Source: Viscum album (lineage: Eukaryota > Streptophyta > Magnoliopsida > Santalales > Viscaceae). Taken from it: a DNA stretch of 64,000 bases. The stretch lies in NCBI GenBank assembly GCA_963277665.1, contig OY728152.1:1186942357-1187006356 (forward strand), read 5' to 3'. The notes under the pieces are model-generated. The model saw nothing but the letters and a program-made list of their open reading frames with translations, searched no databases and was not told the DNA's origin. Each line of letters opens with the position of its first letter. Positions within the stretch are counted from its first letter, which is position 1. The position numbers and the translations under genes are program-made. Positions 1-11,973 of the stretch are shown piece after piece.

Positions 1-173
1 TGAGACGGTAAATTTTTTCATACATAAATCATTCTATTAGTTCTATTATTCCCATAAATAGTATTTACCATGTTCATCCAGAAATTTTTATCCTCTCCAA
101 GACGTTCTAAGTCATTCTCTTTTCTTTTAATGGAGCATATCTAATGGAACACGATGAGTTTTCTTGTTGAAAA
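1..173. other. Unassigned sequence left of LTR H
   Basis: AT-rich stretch with no open frame or family match I can support. If the LTR beginning at 174 is a 3' LTR, this would be the decayed 3' end of the internal region of H. The bases before 174 (gagttttcttgttgaaaa) only weakly resemble the polypurine tract of the related elements. It does not align by eye with the D LTR, so it is not obviously D flank. Confidence 0.3.
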
Positions 174-2460
174 TGTGACATCCTTTCTCCTTTCTCCTTC
201 CAATTGTTCCTCCTTTCATTATTTCATGGTATTATAATCACCCCTAGTCCTGATCGACCTAGTGATCTATTATCCCATGATTTTTTATGGTGGTTTTGTT
301 CTTTTGGGTTAGGTTGTCATATGTTTTGGGTTTTAAAACAATTAGATGGTGATATTGGGTGTGTGTTTCCATTAGGCCAAGGATTTGTGGTAGGATATCC
401 CTTGCACATGACTTTATCATTTATATTTCATCATTTTATTATTATTTTAATCTGATATATATGTTTATTATTTTTTTTAATCCATTGGAAAATTTTCTTT
501 GTGTGTAAAATTGTTGTTTAAGCCTTGTTTTGTGAATGGTAGTGTTGGTTTGTCATAAAAGTGAACACCATGTGTTTGTTTAAATGTTCCACTATCTTTT
601 TCAAATATTTTGTGAGGTTTATAAAATTTATTAGGTTCTTTTGAATACGTTATATTATATTTATTAAATATAGAATGAAATTGGGGTTATTTTATTTTTC
701 AAGTGATTAATATAAATTGTTTTGTTTAAAAGGGCATGCCATGTGTTTGTTAAATTGCCCTGTAGGATTTTATGTGTTAGGTTTGAATTAAATTTTTTTT
801 TATTTTTAAATGAATTTTAAGAATGATAAAATTTATATTTGGTTCCTTCTTTGGATTTATAATTTGTATTTCGTTTAACAATAAAATGGGTTTTGGTTTA
901 CAATATGTTTTGGCTCGAGTTGTCAGAAAATCGCCCATTTCACATCCTTATGAGTATGGTTGTGTTTTAAATATATAACCTGATTGTTTTAAGGGATTTA
1001 TGAAGTGGTTTTGAGAATTAAATTTTGTGTATACACCTCATTAATAAATGTTAAATGAATACCTTTGTCAAATGTAGTTTTTATATATGCTTAATGGTCC
1101 TTTTGACATTTTTTTCTTATAAAAATGGTTTCCAGGTGTATTTCATGTTCTATATTTTGGGAAAATTTTATGATTAATGATATGGATTTATTAATTGGTT
1201 TTACGAATTCCAAATATGGGTTGATATGGTATTGATCGGTTTCTAGCCTTAAATGATTATTTTGGTATGGATTTTACATGCAAGGCCTCATTATACTTCT
1301 TGAAATTGTTTTATGAAAATTTAGGTGGTTTGTTGATCACTAAAAGAAATGTGAGATATGTGTCTGGCCTACTTGATGCATGTATGATTATTAAATTGAA
1401 TATTCATAAGAAAAATGTATTTTACAGATTTGTAACTTGTTTGAGTAGAAAAGGGAAAACTCAGGTATCTAGTTGGGAAAACATGTACTAATTTTCTAGT
1501 GATCTCGTGGGGTTTGGCCCATATTTCATTTAGCAAGTTTGATGATGAATACACTAACTAAAATATGATGAGTATGTTGTTTGGGGGACACTGTGTTATG
1601 GGTATTCTTCCTAATAGTGTCTATTGTGCATGAAAATGAATATTTATTATGGTTACTTTAACCGATATATGAGATACATGGGGCTCAAAACTATCTACTT
1701 CCTAGGGGTGTTCCTGTGACTTGTGCTCATTGGATATTTTGTAGTCACTGTCGGCATACGATGTTTTTGGTTGGAAAATTTTGTAGTGTCTATTAATAAT
1801 TTGAAATTGTACATTCATTAAATTATCCCCTTTGAAAACTATTTTCTTTTGGAAGTTGATCCTCATTGGAAATTTTTACTAGATTCCTTATTTTTAATAC
1901 ATGCATGTTCATGACTGTAAATTTGTTTATAGCATGGGACCTCATTTCGAAAAAATACCATTATATTTTTATTTGAAACATTAAATTGATGATCCATTTA
2001 TTTTAAAGGGTGTGCATTGGGAATACAATATCAGGCTAACCTACTGAGTGTTAATACTGGCACCTATAGTATTATTCTATTTTTATCCCTTATGTAGGTT
2101 TCAGCTTGAGTTCAATCACCATGGGAGATGTGTGATCACTATGTTGGAGAGTGACTAGAAAGGTCACATGGAGTTAGTTGGTTATCAGGTTTGGTCAGTG
2201 GTGTTGTTGGTATACTTTTACTTTCAGTTTCTTGTACAAATAATGTTCAGTTCAATATTTATATAAATGTATTTTTCACTATCCTTTTCTTTCCTCTGTT
2301 TTTTTGATTGCTAATATATGTGTGAAATAATTCCCATGTGTACTCCATTGATTCCCTTGGCTCTTTTCTCCATCCATGGAGGACTGGGAACGCCTCTCAG
2401 GACTTGTAGCGGGATGACCAGTGTTATCGGTTCAGTGTCAACTCAGGAATGTTCGTGACA
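174..2460 (+). repeat. LTR H, Ty3/gypsy-type LTR (probably 3' LTR)
   Basis: Begins TGTGACATCCT, the same pattern as the other gypsy LTR starts here (TGTAACGACCC, TGTAACACCCT, TGTAACGTCCC), and ends TTCGTGACA, a common gypsy LTR end. The stretch at about 2040-2115 (ctactgag..., then a pyrimidine run and gtaggtttcag) resembles the 3' third of LTRs A to D. What follows 2460 is not a primer binding site but matches the middle of the D LTR, so H sits inside the left LTR of D. The 5 bases on either side (GAAAA before, ATGAT after) do not match, so it is not a clean solo LTR; a 3' LTR of an element extending left is more likely. Family membership is inferred from the ends. Confidence 0.5.
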
Positions 2461-4017
2461 ATGATCATTATTTAATGATTAAATAATAATAACCATATTT
2501 CTATATTGATGAATGAAAAATGAAAACATTACTCTTGGATACATAGAGAATACCGACTACACGATTGTAATGTAGTTTCTTTTTTATATCCATATGTAAT
2601 GGATTTACTTAAAATTAATATTAATATAAATAAATTATTATTATTTAATTTAATTTATTATATACATGATGGAATATTAATAATTGTTTTCTATTTACAT
2701 CATACCAAGTTATTTTTTATTGAATATCCTCAAAAAATATAATGTGTAGTTAAATAATTATGTAATTTTAATAATATGGAGATAAGTGATATAAAATGAA
2801 TAATAAAAATGTAAAAGGTTCTTAATAATGTGAATAATTAATATAATTTTATTATTTAGGATGATAAAGAACATATATGATGAATTGGACTCAAGGTAAT
2901 TGACTTCTTCCCAATCCCCATTAATTAAGGGAATTTTTTAATTTATTAATAACCTTAATTTCTGAGGTTTAAAAAACTGAATTATGTTTTTATTATATTC
3001 AAATGATTTCAAAAAAATAAATCTTTTTATGCCTTCTATATGGATCATTGGAGTTTCTTTATAAATGACAAAAGGAATGTTATTTTTTAATGCATAAGAT
3101 GATAATGAATTCCCTACCACCATGACCATAATATGATATTTGGATTATTTATTAGCCTTAATGTTTTTAAAATAAAAACAAACCACTTATTCAATTTTCT
3201 TTATGTTATGGTATTGAAAATGGATTTGGAAATGGATCTATTATTTCAATACCTTGAAATAATTTCTTATTATTTCAAATTAAATTTTATGAGTGAAATG
3301 TTAGGAATCATAATATTGTACGTGTTATGATTGAATAATGGTACGTGCACATTTCACATGTGGTTACATAATAAACTAATGATTGGTGGTAACATTATAA
3401 CGTCCAATGCATTGTTTATGGTTGCCAATCGTAAGGGTATTCTATTTTTTAAGAGTGACATGTATGGAAGTTGACTTCATGGTTATCCCATTTTAGTATA
3501 TTTATGTCCCAAGAAACCTTTATATGTTAATTATTCTTGTTATGGGTTTAATGGAAATAATATGATTAAATAAAGGTATGTAATCAGTTATTTACAGAAT
3601 ATTTATATAATTATCTATAGTGAAAAATATTACCTTATGATAAGGTATTCATAGAATACTTGTTATCGCAGGGCTAATAGTTTTATTTTGTGTATCTATT
3701 TATGAGATATTTATGCTCATACCAAGATTTAAAATGTTTTTCATAGGATTTATGGGTGAATAGGAACATGTATCAGATCAAATTTAAAATTTTGATGATT
3801 GAACAATAAAAGAAAACATCTATTATTTTCAAATATTTTTTTATGAATTAATGTATACTATTTGGAAGTGTCCACATTGTATTTATATAGTTTTAATATT
3901 TATTATTTATTGATTAATTTTCTAAACCACAAAACTCGAAAAGATCCTAAATGAGAAACAAATTAGAATTCATGACGTAACTCATGATTGTGTAATTTTT
4001 CAGGATGTGTCATTATA
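2461..4017 (+). repeat. Left (5') LTR of element D, 3' part only
   Basis: Aligns by eye with the D right LTR from about 43640 to 45236. Shared landmarks are the 'aagtgatataaaa...gaataata' stretch, 'catgatgaa..gactc.aggtaa', the 'ccaatgcattg' palindrome near 3404, and the end 'cattata' followed by a primer site at 4020. The first half of this LTR is missing at the junction with LTR H at 2460/2461. Divergence from the right copy is large, marking D as old. Confidence 0.7.
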
Positions 4018-4019
4018 GT

Positions 4020-4031
4020 TGGTATCTGGGT
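4020..4031 (+). promoter_or_regulatory. Primer binding site of D (decayed)
   Basis: TGGTATCTGGG starts two bases after the LTR end CATTATA. It resembles the plant initiator-Met tRNA primer site (TGGTATCAGAGC), which is well preserved in elements A and B at the same offset. Confidence 0.6.
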
Positions 4032-4165
4032 TTGGGTTAGATAAAATTAGAGGTTGGACTAATACTAATAACTTACCATTGATAGATTTTACATTTTGGA
4101 CATGATATAATGTTATAAGATTTAAAAATTTCCATGTTGCTTTGTCTAAGATATTTCGATTCAGA

Positions 4166-5150
4166 ATGATTTTTAGTATAGGAAATGGGAATCTATGTTT
4201 TGTAGGAATAAAGAGGAAAATATCCTTCTAAATCAACATCCTGAAATGGTAATAATAGGCAATAGAAAATCTGTTCCAATGATGGACTAGTTGGATAATA
4301 AAATAAATTGTTGTGGTGTCCATTAAAGAGGGAAACCTGATCCGCCACAGTGTAATAGGGTGATACTGGAGAATTTCATGAGACAACATCCAATGTGATT
4401 TAGAGGATCAAATGACTGCATACCAAGTAAATGATGGAATTAATCCCCACAAAAGATATTAAACTTAATGGGTTGTTCAAATCACCAAAAGGTTACTCTT
4501 TCAATTTATCATTTTAAAGGTGAAGATAATGAGTAGAGGAAAATTGAAAAAAATATCATTTCAAAAGAAGTGATTGATACCATGAAATGGATTGAATTTA
4601 AGAACATATTCCTTGAGAATTAAATTCCAATGAATTTTTGACATAGTGTTGAAAAAATATTCTTGAAATTGAGACAAAATAAGGTAGATTTGATAGCCTT
4701 ATATGATGAAAATTTCAGCTATTTGGTATAGTACAGTGAAAATTTTATATGGTATATTAATAGTAAGAATAATCGGTTTTACTCATGATTGATGCCAGCA
4801 TATTAATGGGGATTAGATTCTGGAGGGTTAAAAAGATGGGGAAACATTTTCTGATTTGTGATGAAGGTATAAATGAAGTTCTATGATGATCATGGGTCCC
4901 AATTAATAATTAAGATGAAGAGATCTTGTTGGTTGGTAATTGAAATAAGTTGCTCAATGATGTTTAGAGTTATAAAAACTAAATTTCCATCTTGTGAGAA
5001 GTGTGGTAAAAAGCCTCTTGGAGAATGTATTTCAAATACTGGGAAGTGATTTTTATGTGGAAAGGCTATTCATTTTTTTATTACTATAAGGGATATGATT
5101 TGGACCCTAATGAAAAGAAATCGGTATTATGATTTAGTTTTAATGAGTAA
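4166..5150 (+). pseudogene. gag: D gag remnant
   Basis: Decayed Gag, the structural protein of the retrotransposon particle. The probable start ATG at 4166 directly follows an AG, as in element C (10982). Around 4375-4400 the sequence matches in position the 'MRQHP..FRGS' stretch of C Gag. Near 4985-5095 two zinc-knuckle remnants appear: a C-x-x-C-G-K-K type motif followed by C-x-x-T-G-K and a second knuckle with its first cysteine replaced by a stop. Stops and frameshifts occur throughout, so no product is possible. Confidence 0.6.
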
Positions 5151-5399
5151 CGTAATTTTTCTATTGTGTGTCCAAATTTCATTACCCAGTGCGGAAACAA
5201 ACAATATCAGATGTGGAAGTGAATAGAATAATATATTTCTACTATGGTGGTTGATGTGGGACCATAAAATTATGTTGTGACAAGTATGATAAGGGGGGTT
5301 TCAAAATGATCCAATATACTGTTTCACTCTAGATATTCAAATTGTTTCATTTCTATGAGCATTTCAAGTAAATTGGAATTATCTCCTCATGAATGTGAT

Positions 5400-7244
5400 A
5401 TAGAACATATCATAAAAAATTTTGAGGAAGTATTAAAGAAACCAAGATTTATAGTTATATTACTTTTATCATCAGTGGTTCATCCATTCCTTGAAATATT
5501 GTTGAACATTACAAGGTGGAGTTTGATATAATTTTGTGTATGGATTGGATTTCAATTTATCATGCTAAAATAAATTGCAAATTCCTGATGGATTTACTCA
5601 ATGATTTAACACTTTAGATAACATAACATGAATTCAATAGGTTTATTAAAGAAAAAATGGAATGTTATCTAGCTCATTATTTTGAAATGAATTAAATTTT
5701 TTTATTAGTGAAATTTTAGTGGTGAAATAATTTATGGATTTTTTTCAGAATGAATTCCCAAGTGTTGTTCCTCATTCGGATGTTGAATTTAGTATTGATT
5801 TAGTTTCTGGTTATAAACCTATTTCTAGACCCCCTTATCCAATCGATGATGTGTAACTAGTAGAATTAAAAAATAATAGTTTCAATAAGTTCTTGATAAA
5901 GGTTTCATTCGACCTAGAACTTCTCCCTGGGGTTCTCCAATATTATTTATGAAAAAAATAATTGTTCACTATGATGTTATATTAATTATATATTATTGAA
6001 TATCATCACTCTTATGAACTAATATAATTTTCCGCATATCCATTATTTGTTTAATCGGCTCTAGGGAGATTAGTATTTTTCAATTATTTATTTGGCATCC
6101 GGGTTCCATCAATTGATGGTTCCAGATGAATAAATTACAAGTAGATTGTTCCAAATGAGATATGTAAATTATGATTTTGTGGTTCTTTCTTTTGGGTTAT
6201 TTAATTCACCTTCTATAATTTTAAATCTCATGAATTCAGTCTTCAATATGTTTTTTTGATTAGTTTAGGGTTGTTTTGTAGAGGATATTTCGGAATATTC
6301 TATAATAATGGAGGAATATTAATGTCACTTAAGTGTTGTTTTTGAAACCATAAATGAAAATAAACTAAATTTAATGTTTATTAAGAATGAATTTTGCTTG
6401 AAAAAAAATTCTTCCATATGTCATATTGTTTCTAAGGATGGAAACAATGTGGTCCCTCACAAAACAAAAGTAGTTGATAAGTGTCCAAGACCTAACAATT
6501 TCAAATATATTGATAGTTTTCATATATTATCATGTTATTACCAATGGTTTTTTGAAAAAATTTCCCGGTTTTATTTCCCACTAACTGAGTTAACATGTAA
6601 CGGTGTTATGTTAATCTAAACAAAATAAAATGATGATTATTTAATATAACTAAAAAGATGTTCGAAAAATGATCCAATTTTTTCCCTTACTTCCATAAAT
6701 GGAGAATGTTTTATCTATAGTGATTCATCATTGAAAGGAAATGGTTGGGAACTGATTCAAAAATATCATGTAAATGATTATTATTTACACTAGTTGAAAC
6801 ATTAAGAGTTAAATTACCATAAATATTTTTCAGAATTTGTTGCTACTATTTTTATATTATAAATTATGAGACATCATTTTTCAGGAATAATGTGTGAAAT
6901 ATAATAATCACAAATGATTTAATTATATAATCAATCAATAAAAATTGAACATGATGCAGATATGGTGGATAAAAGTAATAAAGTATTTTTATTGTACGAT
7001 TCATTAACATCCTAGAAAGGAAGAAAATGTTTCTGATGCATTGAGTTAAAAAAGTAATGTTACATTAATTGTGATGAATTTTGATTGTGACCCTTTGGTT
7101 ATTAATTTGAATTTTTTTCTTGATTTTTATTGGTGCCTAAAATGCTATTGTATTATTTTTGGAACAAGTACTGTCATCTCTATTTCGAATAATTAAGCAT
7201 GAATAAATGGAATAACATGGGTCACAAAAAAAGATAGAATTTTG
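5400..7244 (+). pseudogene. pol: D pol remnant: protease tail, RT, RNase H
   Basis: Fragmentary polyprotein. Recognisable pieces in order: the post-protease stretch VEFDIILCMDWISIYHA (about 5516-5570); the RT N-terminal motif [19 protein letters not shown] (about 5900-5958); the RT palm region around 6080-6270 with the catalytic FIDD box lost; an open 81-codon piece 6374-6616 corresponding to the RT connection (HIVSKDG, then VDKCPRP, then YYQWF); and an RNase H start (SDSSLKGNGW, about 6720). The rest is on the far side of element C at 40071. Relatives in the same window (A and C) show the intact equivalents. It is inactive. Confidence 0.65.
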
Positions 7245-7249
7245 TAAAT
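7245..7249. repeat. Target site duplication of C (left), TAAAT
   Basis: TAAAT immediately precedes LTR C and is repeated at 40066-40070 directly after its 3' LTR. Five bp is the usual length for Ty3/gypsy insertion. Confidence 0.85.
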
Positions 7250-8667
7250 TGTAACGTCCCAAGTAAGTAATGAATAATAGATATTTTTATTTATGTATAT
7301 TAATGAATTAGATAGTGTTTTAGAGGCTTAAAATGAGAATAAATCCAATCTTAAGCATGAAATACACTAATATTTTTAAAAGATTGTTTTACTGCCTTTT
7401 GATGGCAACCATTTTTTAAATAAATATTTTGACAATATTATAAGCTATATTTGTCAAAATAAACTTATTCTTTATGATTGGGACATTGAAATTTACTTTG
7501 GATAAATTTATGGTATTTTTCTGATAATGTTCTTTTTTTAAATGAATAGTGAAAAATGTTGTATTTTAATTCAACTCCTCTTTTTAATCTAATTTGTTTA
7601 TATGATTATATTATATTTTTAATTGGTTTTAAATTTATATTAGAATGTATTTTTACCATTTAATCCAATGGTGGTCATTGGAATTAATTTCACTTTCAAA
7701 TTTGACTTAAACTAGTGTCAATCTTTTGATACTTATTGTTTCATAAAAACATGCTATTTTCTCTGACAGTAGGAATTAATTATTAAATTAATTAATGTAA
7801 CTTAGATGGTTTGAATTTGGTAAAATATATATCATTTTTAAATTCAGAATATCAAATATATCTTAGGGTGAATTTTTGTTATTTTTCTGAAAGACTTCAA
7901 TTTTAGATGAATAGTGAAACCACTAAGTGGTACTTAAAAAACTGATTTTTCAATTAAATGAAATTTTACCACCTCTGTGTTTTGAATTTCAAAAATCCGA
8001 CACACATGGTTGTCATTAATAAGTAAAATGAGGTTCAATGGGATTAAAATAATTTTTTTGTGAATAGTAACTTTTATGTTTTTAATCGCGATTACAGGTA
8101 ATTAGTTTAATTTAATGTAAGAATAATGTTTTAATAATATGAAATGAACTTGAAACATGTCATATCCTTATTTTATGTGTCATGGCCGACCAAGAAAACC
8201 CATGGGTCGATTTTTGGGACCCCATGGAGCCACTTGGGTAAGATATGGACATTAATGCCTTTTATTTAATGTAAAAGTAAAAATGACACAATCATGAGTT
8301 GTTTTACTAAAAAAAATTAAATGGGGTTATAAAAGTCGTATTGTTGACTATAAATATTCATTATAGTGATAAAAAGGTTTCCTACATCATTATAGTTTTT
8401 TTATAATTTTTATACATTATATAAATTAAATTATTTATGACACCATGATGATGCAGCGATGACCTCATTATTTAACGATTTAAATAAAATGAAAATATAA
8501 TGTAAAATATAAGACTGAAACTTGTCAAAAACCTGTTGGATGGGTGTATTTAGAACCCTTATCACCTTTTCCTCGAAATATATAATTTTGGGACCTTTTA
8601 AATCTGAAAAGAATTTTATAATAAAGTATCCTTTTGTAACATTCCATGAGTGCACCTCCTCTCCTCT

Positions 8668-8675
8668 TATAAAAG
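8668..8675 (+). promoter_or_regulatory. TATA box of C 5' LTR
   Basis: TATAAAAG in the context CTCCTCTCCTCT-TATAAAAGGCCCC, nearly the same as the B LTR promoter. The counterpart in the C 3' LTR (about 27538) reads TTATTAAAGG, so that copy has lost the consensus. Confidence 0.7.
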
Positions 8676-8844
8676 GCCCCCACCTTTACCACCTTACCCA
8701 AACTTCCAAAGCCTTTGGCTCATCCAAGCCCTGCCCATTTTGTCACTAAACATCCCTCTCTATCTCTTAGAATCCTCACTTTGGGCAGAAGTCTTCCCAA
8801 GGAAGCCTTTGATCTCAAATCAAAAAGAGTTACCCGATTTAAAG

Positions 8845-8846
8845 GT
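8845..8846 (+). promoter_or_regulatory. Candidate leader splice donor in C LTR
   Basis: AAAG|GTAGTG about 175 bases after the TATA box, the same offset as the donor in B (16369) and close to that in A (30365). It would pair with the AG at 10979-10980, just before the gag ATG. Inferred from position and consensus only. Confidence 0.4.
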
Positions 8847-9224
8847 AGTGTATTCTCTTGTGTTCTTATGTTTTATTTTGCTTCTCCAACCCCCTAAAAT
8901 CTTTTTATTAATTTCTTTTGTAACAAAACCAGTATATTCCATATAAAAGGATGTTGTAATAAGAAGTATTCGAGCTACACATACACACACCTACATCTAA
9001 TGGTGAAAGAACATACGGTTTCCGTGGATGGAAAATTTCTACCTCACGAAACGATGATTGTTCAATATTCTATTATCACCTTCAAAGGTGTCCATTAAGA
9101 TGAAACTATATTTATATATGATATATAATATTTTTATGTTTTACAAAAGCTAAGTATTTTTCATTTATGGCATTCCTTTACGGTTTCCATTATGGGTAAA
9201 CGCAATATCTTCATTTTAGGAAGT

Positions 9225-9236
9225 GCGGACTACCGC
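9225..9236 (+). repeat. C LTR hairpin unit 2 core
   Basis: GCGG-ACTA-CCGC, an inverted repeat with the same loop as ACGG-ACTA-CCGT in B (16732-16743). The stem base pair is changed on both sides. Confidence 0.55.
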
Positions 9237-9390
9237 CCCCCTCAAAGTGATTTGATTCGTTAATGCCATATGTGGGATGTATAAATGATGTAAATAATGA
9301 TATTATATATTATATTATACTAGAATTATAATATACCTTTATATCATTATGATTCCATTCCATATAATACGAAATAGAAATGAATGTAGT

Positions 9391-9426
9391 GTTCATGCGT
9401 ACGTACGGCTTACAGTCTCAATGAAC
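9391..9426 (+). repeat. C LTR hairpin unit 3 (CGTACGTACGG type)
   Basis: GTTCAT...ATGAAC arms around CGTACGTACGG. The same unit is at 28263-28298 in the C 3' LTR (GTTCATG...CATGAAC) and at 16916-16953 and 23338-23375 in element B. Confidence 0.65.
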
Positions 9427-10837
9427 GGTGCATTTCATTTCTTACCTCTAAACGTTATGTAATATTATAAATGCATGTATATACTGGATATATATGATAC
9501 ATATGATATATACATCATGAGTATAACTCTTGATATAATGGATATTTGCCTATGTGAACAACTTGTAAATATAAGAAGTTCACTTTTGACTCAAGTACCC
9601 TATATCGACAAAACGAATGTTATTAACTTAAATGATTACATAATGTAAATAACATGGTAATAAGTGATATAAAAGGAATACCTAAATTGAAAAGGTTCCT
9701 AATAAAGTAGTAATTAACTCATGTTTTTTATTCTGGAGGTTAAAGAATGATCGAGTCATGTCGGACCCGAGGTATGGGACTTCGTCTCAATCTCCATTCA
9801 TTGAGGCATATTTTGTTTTATACACAACATTCATTTATATGGTGTATAAACCCCTTTTAATATTATGTTTATCCAAAAGGAATCCTTTTTTTATACGAAG
9901 CATTTATTAAACAACAAAAGGGAATTTTTTTTGTCGTACGTATGCGGCGACAACGACTTCTCTGCCTCCATGACCATTATTTGAGTTTCGGCTTTCTCTA
10001 CCAGACATCCCTTTTTTTAAAGGAAAAAATAAATACCATGTTTTAATTTTATTTTATTTTGGTATTGAAAATGTTTTTCATAATGTTTTTATTATATCAA
10101 TGTGTTTTATTGATATCTTGTGATTGAAATGTGGAAATGTTATATTTCCTTTATGCATGTTTTATGTGATACGATTATGTTATTGTTCTTGGGAATTGTT
10201 ATGAAGACGGGTGGTTCCATGATAAAATAAGGGAGGGTGATCCCAATATAACTCTCCAATGCATTGGGTAACGTGAACGAGTTAAACGTCACGGTTTCGC
10301 TGAAGAAATTTAGGGAATATACTGTGATGGGTATTCCATATGTAACCATGAGGGTTACTCCCTACGTAAGAATGTTGTGAATGCCTCAAGTTACCTTTAT
10401 GTCTTATGATTTCTATGATTTATTCATGATTTTATAAGGTATGTTAAAGTGCTTATGTTTTATGAGTAGTGTATGATTTCATTGATTATTATGTATACAT
10501 GTACTCATGTTTCCTTTCCATATTATTATATCCCTTACTGAGCTTTTTATGCTCATCCCATGTTTTTCAAATGTTTTTCACAGGTCAAGGTAAGGGTACA
10601 TGATATGATGATAGTGTTAAGGAAGTTTCAAGAAATAATCCATGTTTTATTTTAAATATGTTTTCGTTGATGGGAAAAAATGAATACTATCTTTTATGTA
10701 ACCACTTTGTTTAAACGTGGAATGTAATGCAAGTTTTATGATCTAATTCTATAAAACTCTAAACCTAAAAATATCCTCAATGTGTAATCTTGTAATAACT
10801 CAAGATTAAGTAATTTTTAAGGTTGGGGCCTTATAGT

Positions 10838-10849
10838 TGATATTAGAGG
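10838..10849 (+). promoter_or_regulatory. Primer binding site of C (decayed)
   Basis: TGATATTAGAGG two bases after the LTR end. It differs by two bases from the initiator-Met type site TGGTATCAGAGG seen in B. Confidence 0.7.
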
Positions 10850-10981
10850 TCGGTTTAGATAACTTTTGGAGTTAGAATTCTATTAAATGATTATCCAAAA
10901 ATATTTTTTATGGTCAAATTGAAATGATATAGCATTTAAAGAATACCATGTTTCTTAGCCTAAGATATTTCTGTGTTAAGA

Positions 10982-11957
10982 ATGGTTTTCCGTAGAGGAA
11001 ACAAGGCAGCTAAGATGGGACAACATCAGTAGGAAGACAACCTTCCAAATCAGCAACCTGAGAAGTTCAGAATTGGAACTGAACAGTTTTTTGCAGAGAT
11101 GGCACAATAGAATCATGTTATAAATGGTGGTGGTATCCTTGCACGAGATCAGCCAGACCAACTGCAGAGGAACATGTCAGTTGTGGAACATTTCATGAGG
11201 CAACATCCCCCATCATTTAGAGGATCATCTGACACTGTGCTAGCTAAAGGGTGGATTAAAGCACTGTAGAAAATTTTTGATGTCATGGGGTGTTCAGACA
11301 ATCAAAAGGTTGGTCTTGCTATTACCATTTGGAGGGTGAAGCAGATCAGTGGTGGTGGATGGTTAAAAATATCAGGGTCGCTGATGAGATTGATTCTCTC
11401 GACTGGGATGAATTCAATGGTAAGTTTCTTGAGAAGTATTTTCCTTAGGCTGTTTGACTTAGGATGGAAAAACAATTACTTGAAATGAGGCAAGATGAAG
11501 ACTCAGTGGCTGCCTATGAAGAAAGGTTCACTCGATTGGAAAGGTATGATTCAAATTTTATCCCAGTCCTTGATAGTAAAATCAATCATTTTTACTCAGG
11601 ATTAAATCCAAAATATCGAAGGGCATTAGCTTTTCATGAGTTCAAATGTTATGAAAATCTTGTTCGATGTGCTGAGAAGGTGGAAATGGAGTTTACCGAT
11701 GATCAAGTGTTCTATAACAACCAACAGAAGAAGAGAACGATGTGGCATGAGAAAAGAAATAATTTTTCAAAAAGGTCTGATGGTAAGAAAACTAAGTCTC
11801 CAGTTTGTGATAAGTGTGGGAAAAGGCATGCTGGGGAATGTCTTCTGAATTCTGGAATGTGTTACCGATGTGGTAATATGGGACATAAGTCTCGTGATTT
11901 CACTAAAAAAGATCAAGGTGATGGTAAGTCCAAATCTGATTTACAGTTAGTGAAATG
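10982..11957 (+). pseudogene. gag: C gag, broken
   Basis: Gag of element C. ATG at 10982 follows an AG acceptor-like site. In-frame stops come soon after (for example after GQHQ). The retrotransposon-gag region is seen around 11170-11560 (VEHFMRQHPPSFRGS; then EKQLLEMRQDEDSVAAYEERFTRLERY from 11464, with the frame shifted near 11460). The zinc-knuckle region at about 11805-11905 has C-x-x-C-G-K-R-H-x-x-E-C followed by C-Y-R-C-G-N-M-G-H-K-S-R-D, where the last cysteine is lost. A stop at 11956-11958 separates it from the protease frame. Related to A Gag (32039 onward). Not functional. Confidence 0.75.
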
Positions 11958-11973
11958 ATTTAAGTACAATGAG

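Larger units (their letters stand above)
7250..10835 (+). repeat. C 5' LTR
   Basis: Starts TGTAACGTCCC and ends CCTTATA, followed after two bases by a primer-site remnant. U3 has three GAATAGT modules (7544, 7909, 8062). The core promoter TATAAAAG is at 8668-8675. A potential splice donor is at 8845, hairpin units lie between about 9010 and 9426, and the palindrome CCAATGCATTGG is at 10256-10267. Confidence 0.9.

Noticed and set aside
204..455. Small plus-strand open frame of 83 codons
   Set aside because: Inside LTR H, low-complexity hydrophobic product, no start context or homology I recognise.
174..2460. Clean solo LTR
   Set aside because: The five bases on each side differ (GAAAA and ATGAT), so the usual duplication is missing, and the left flank does not match the D LTR.
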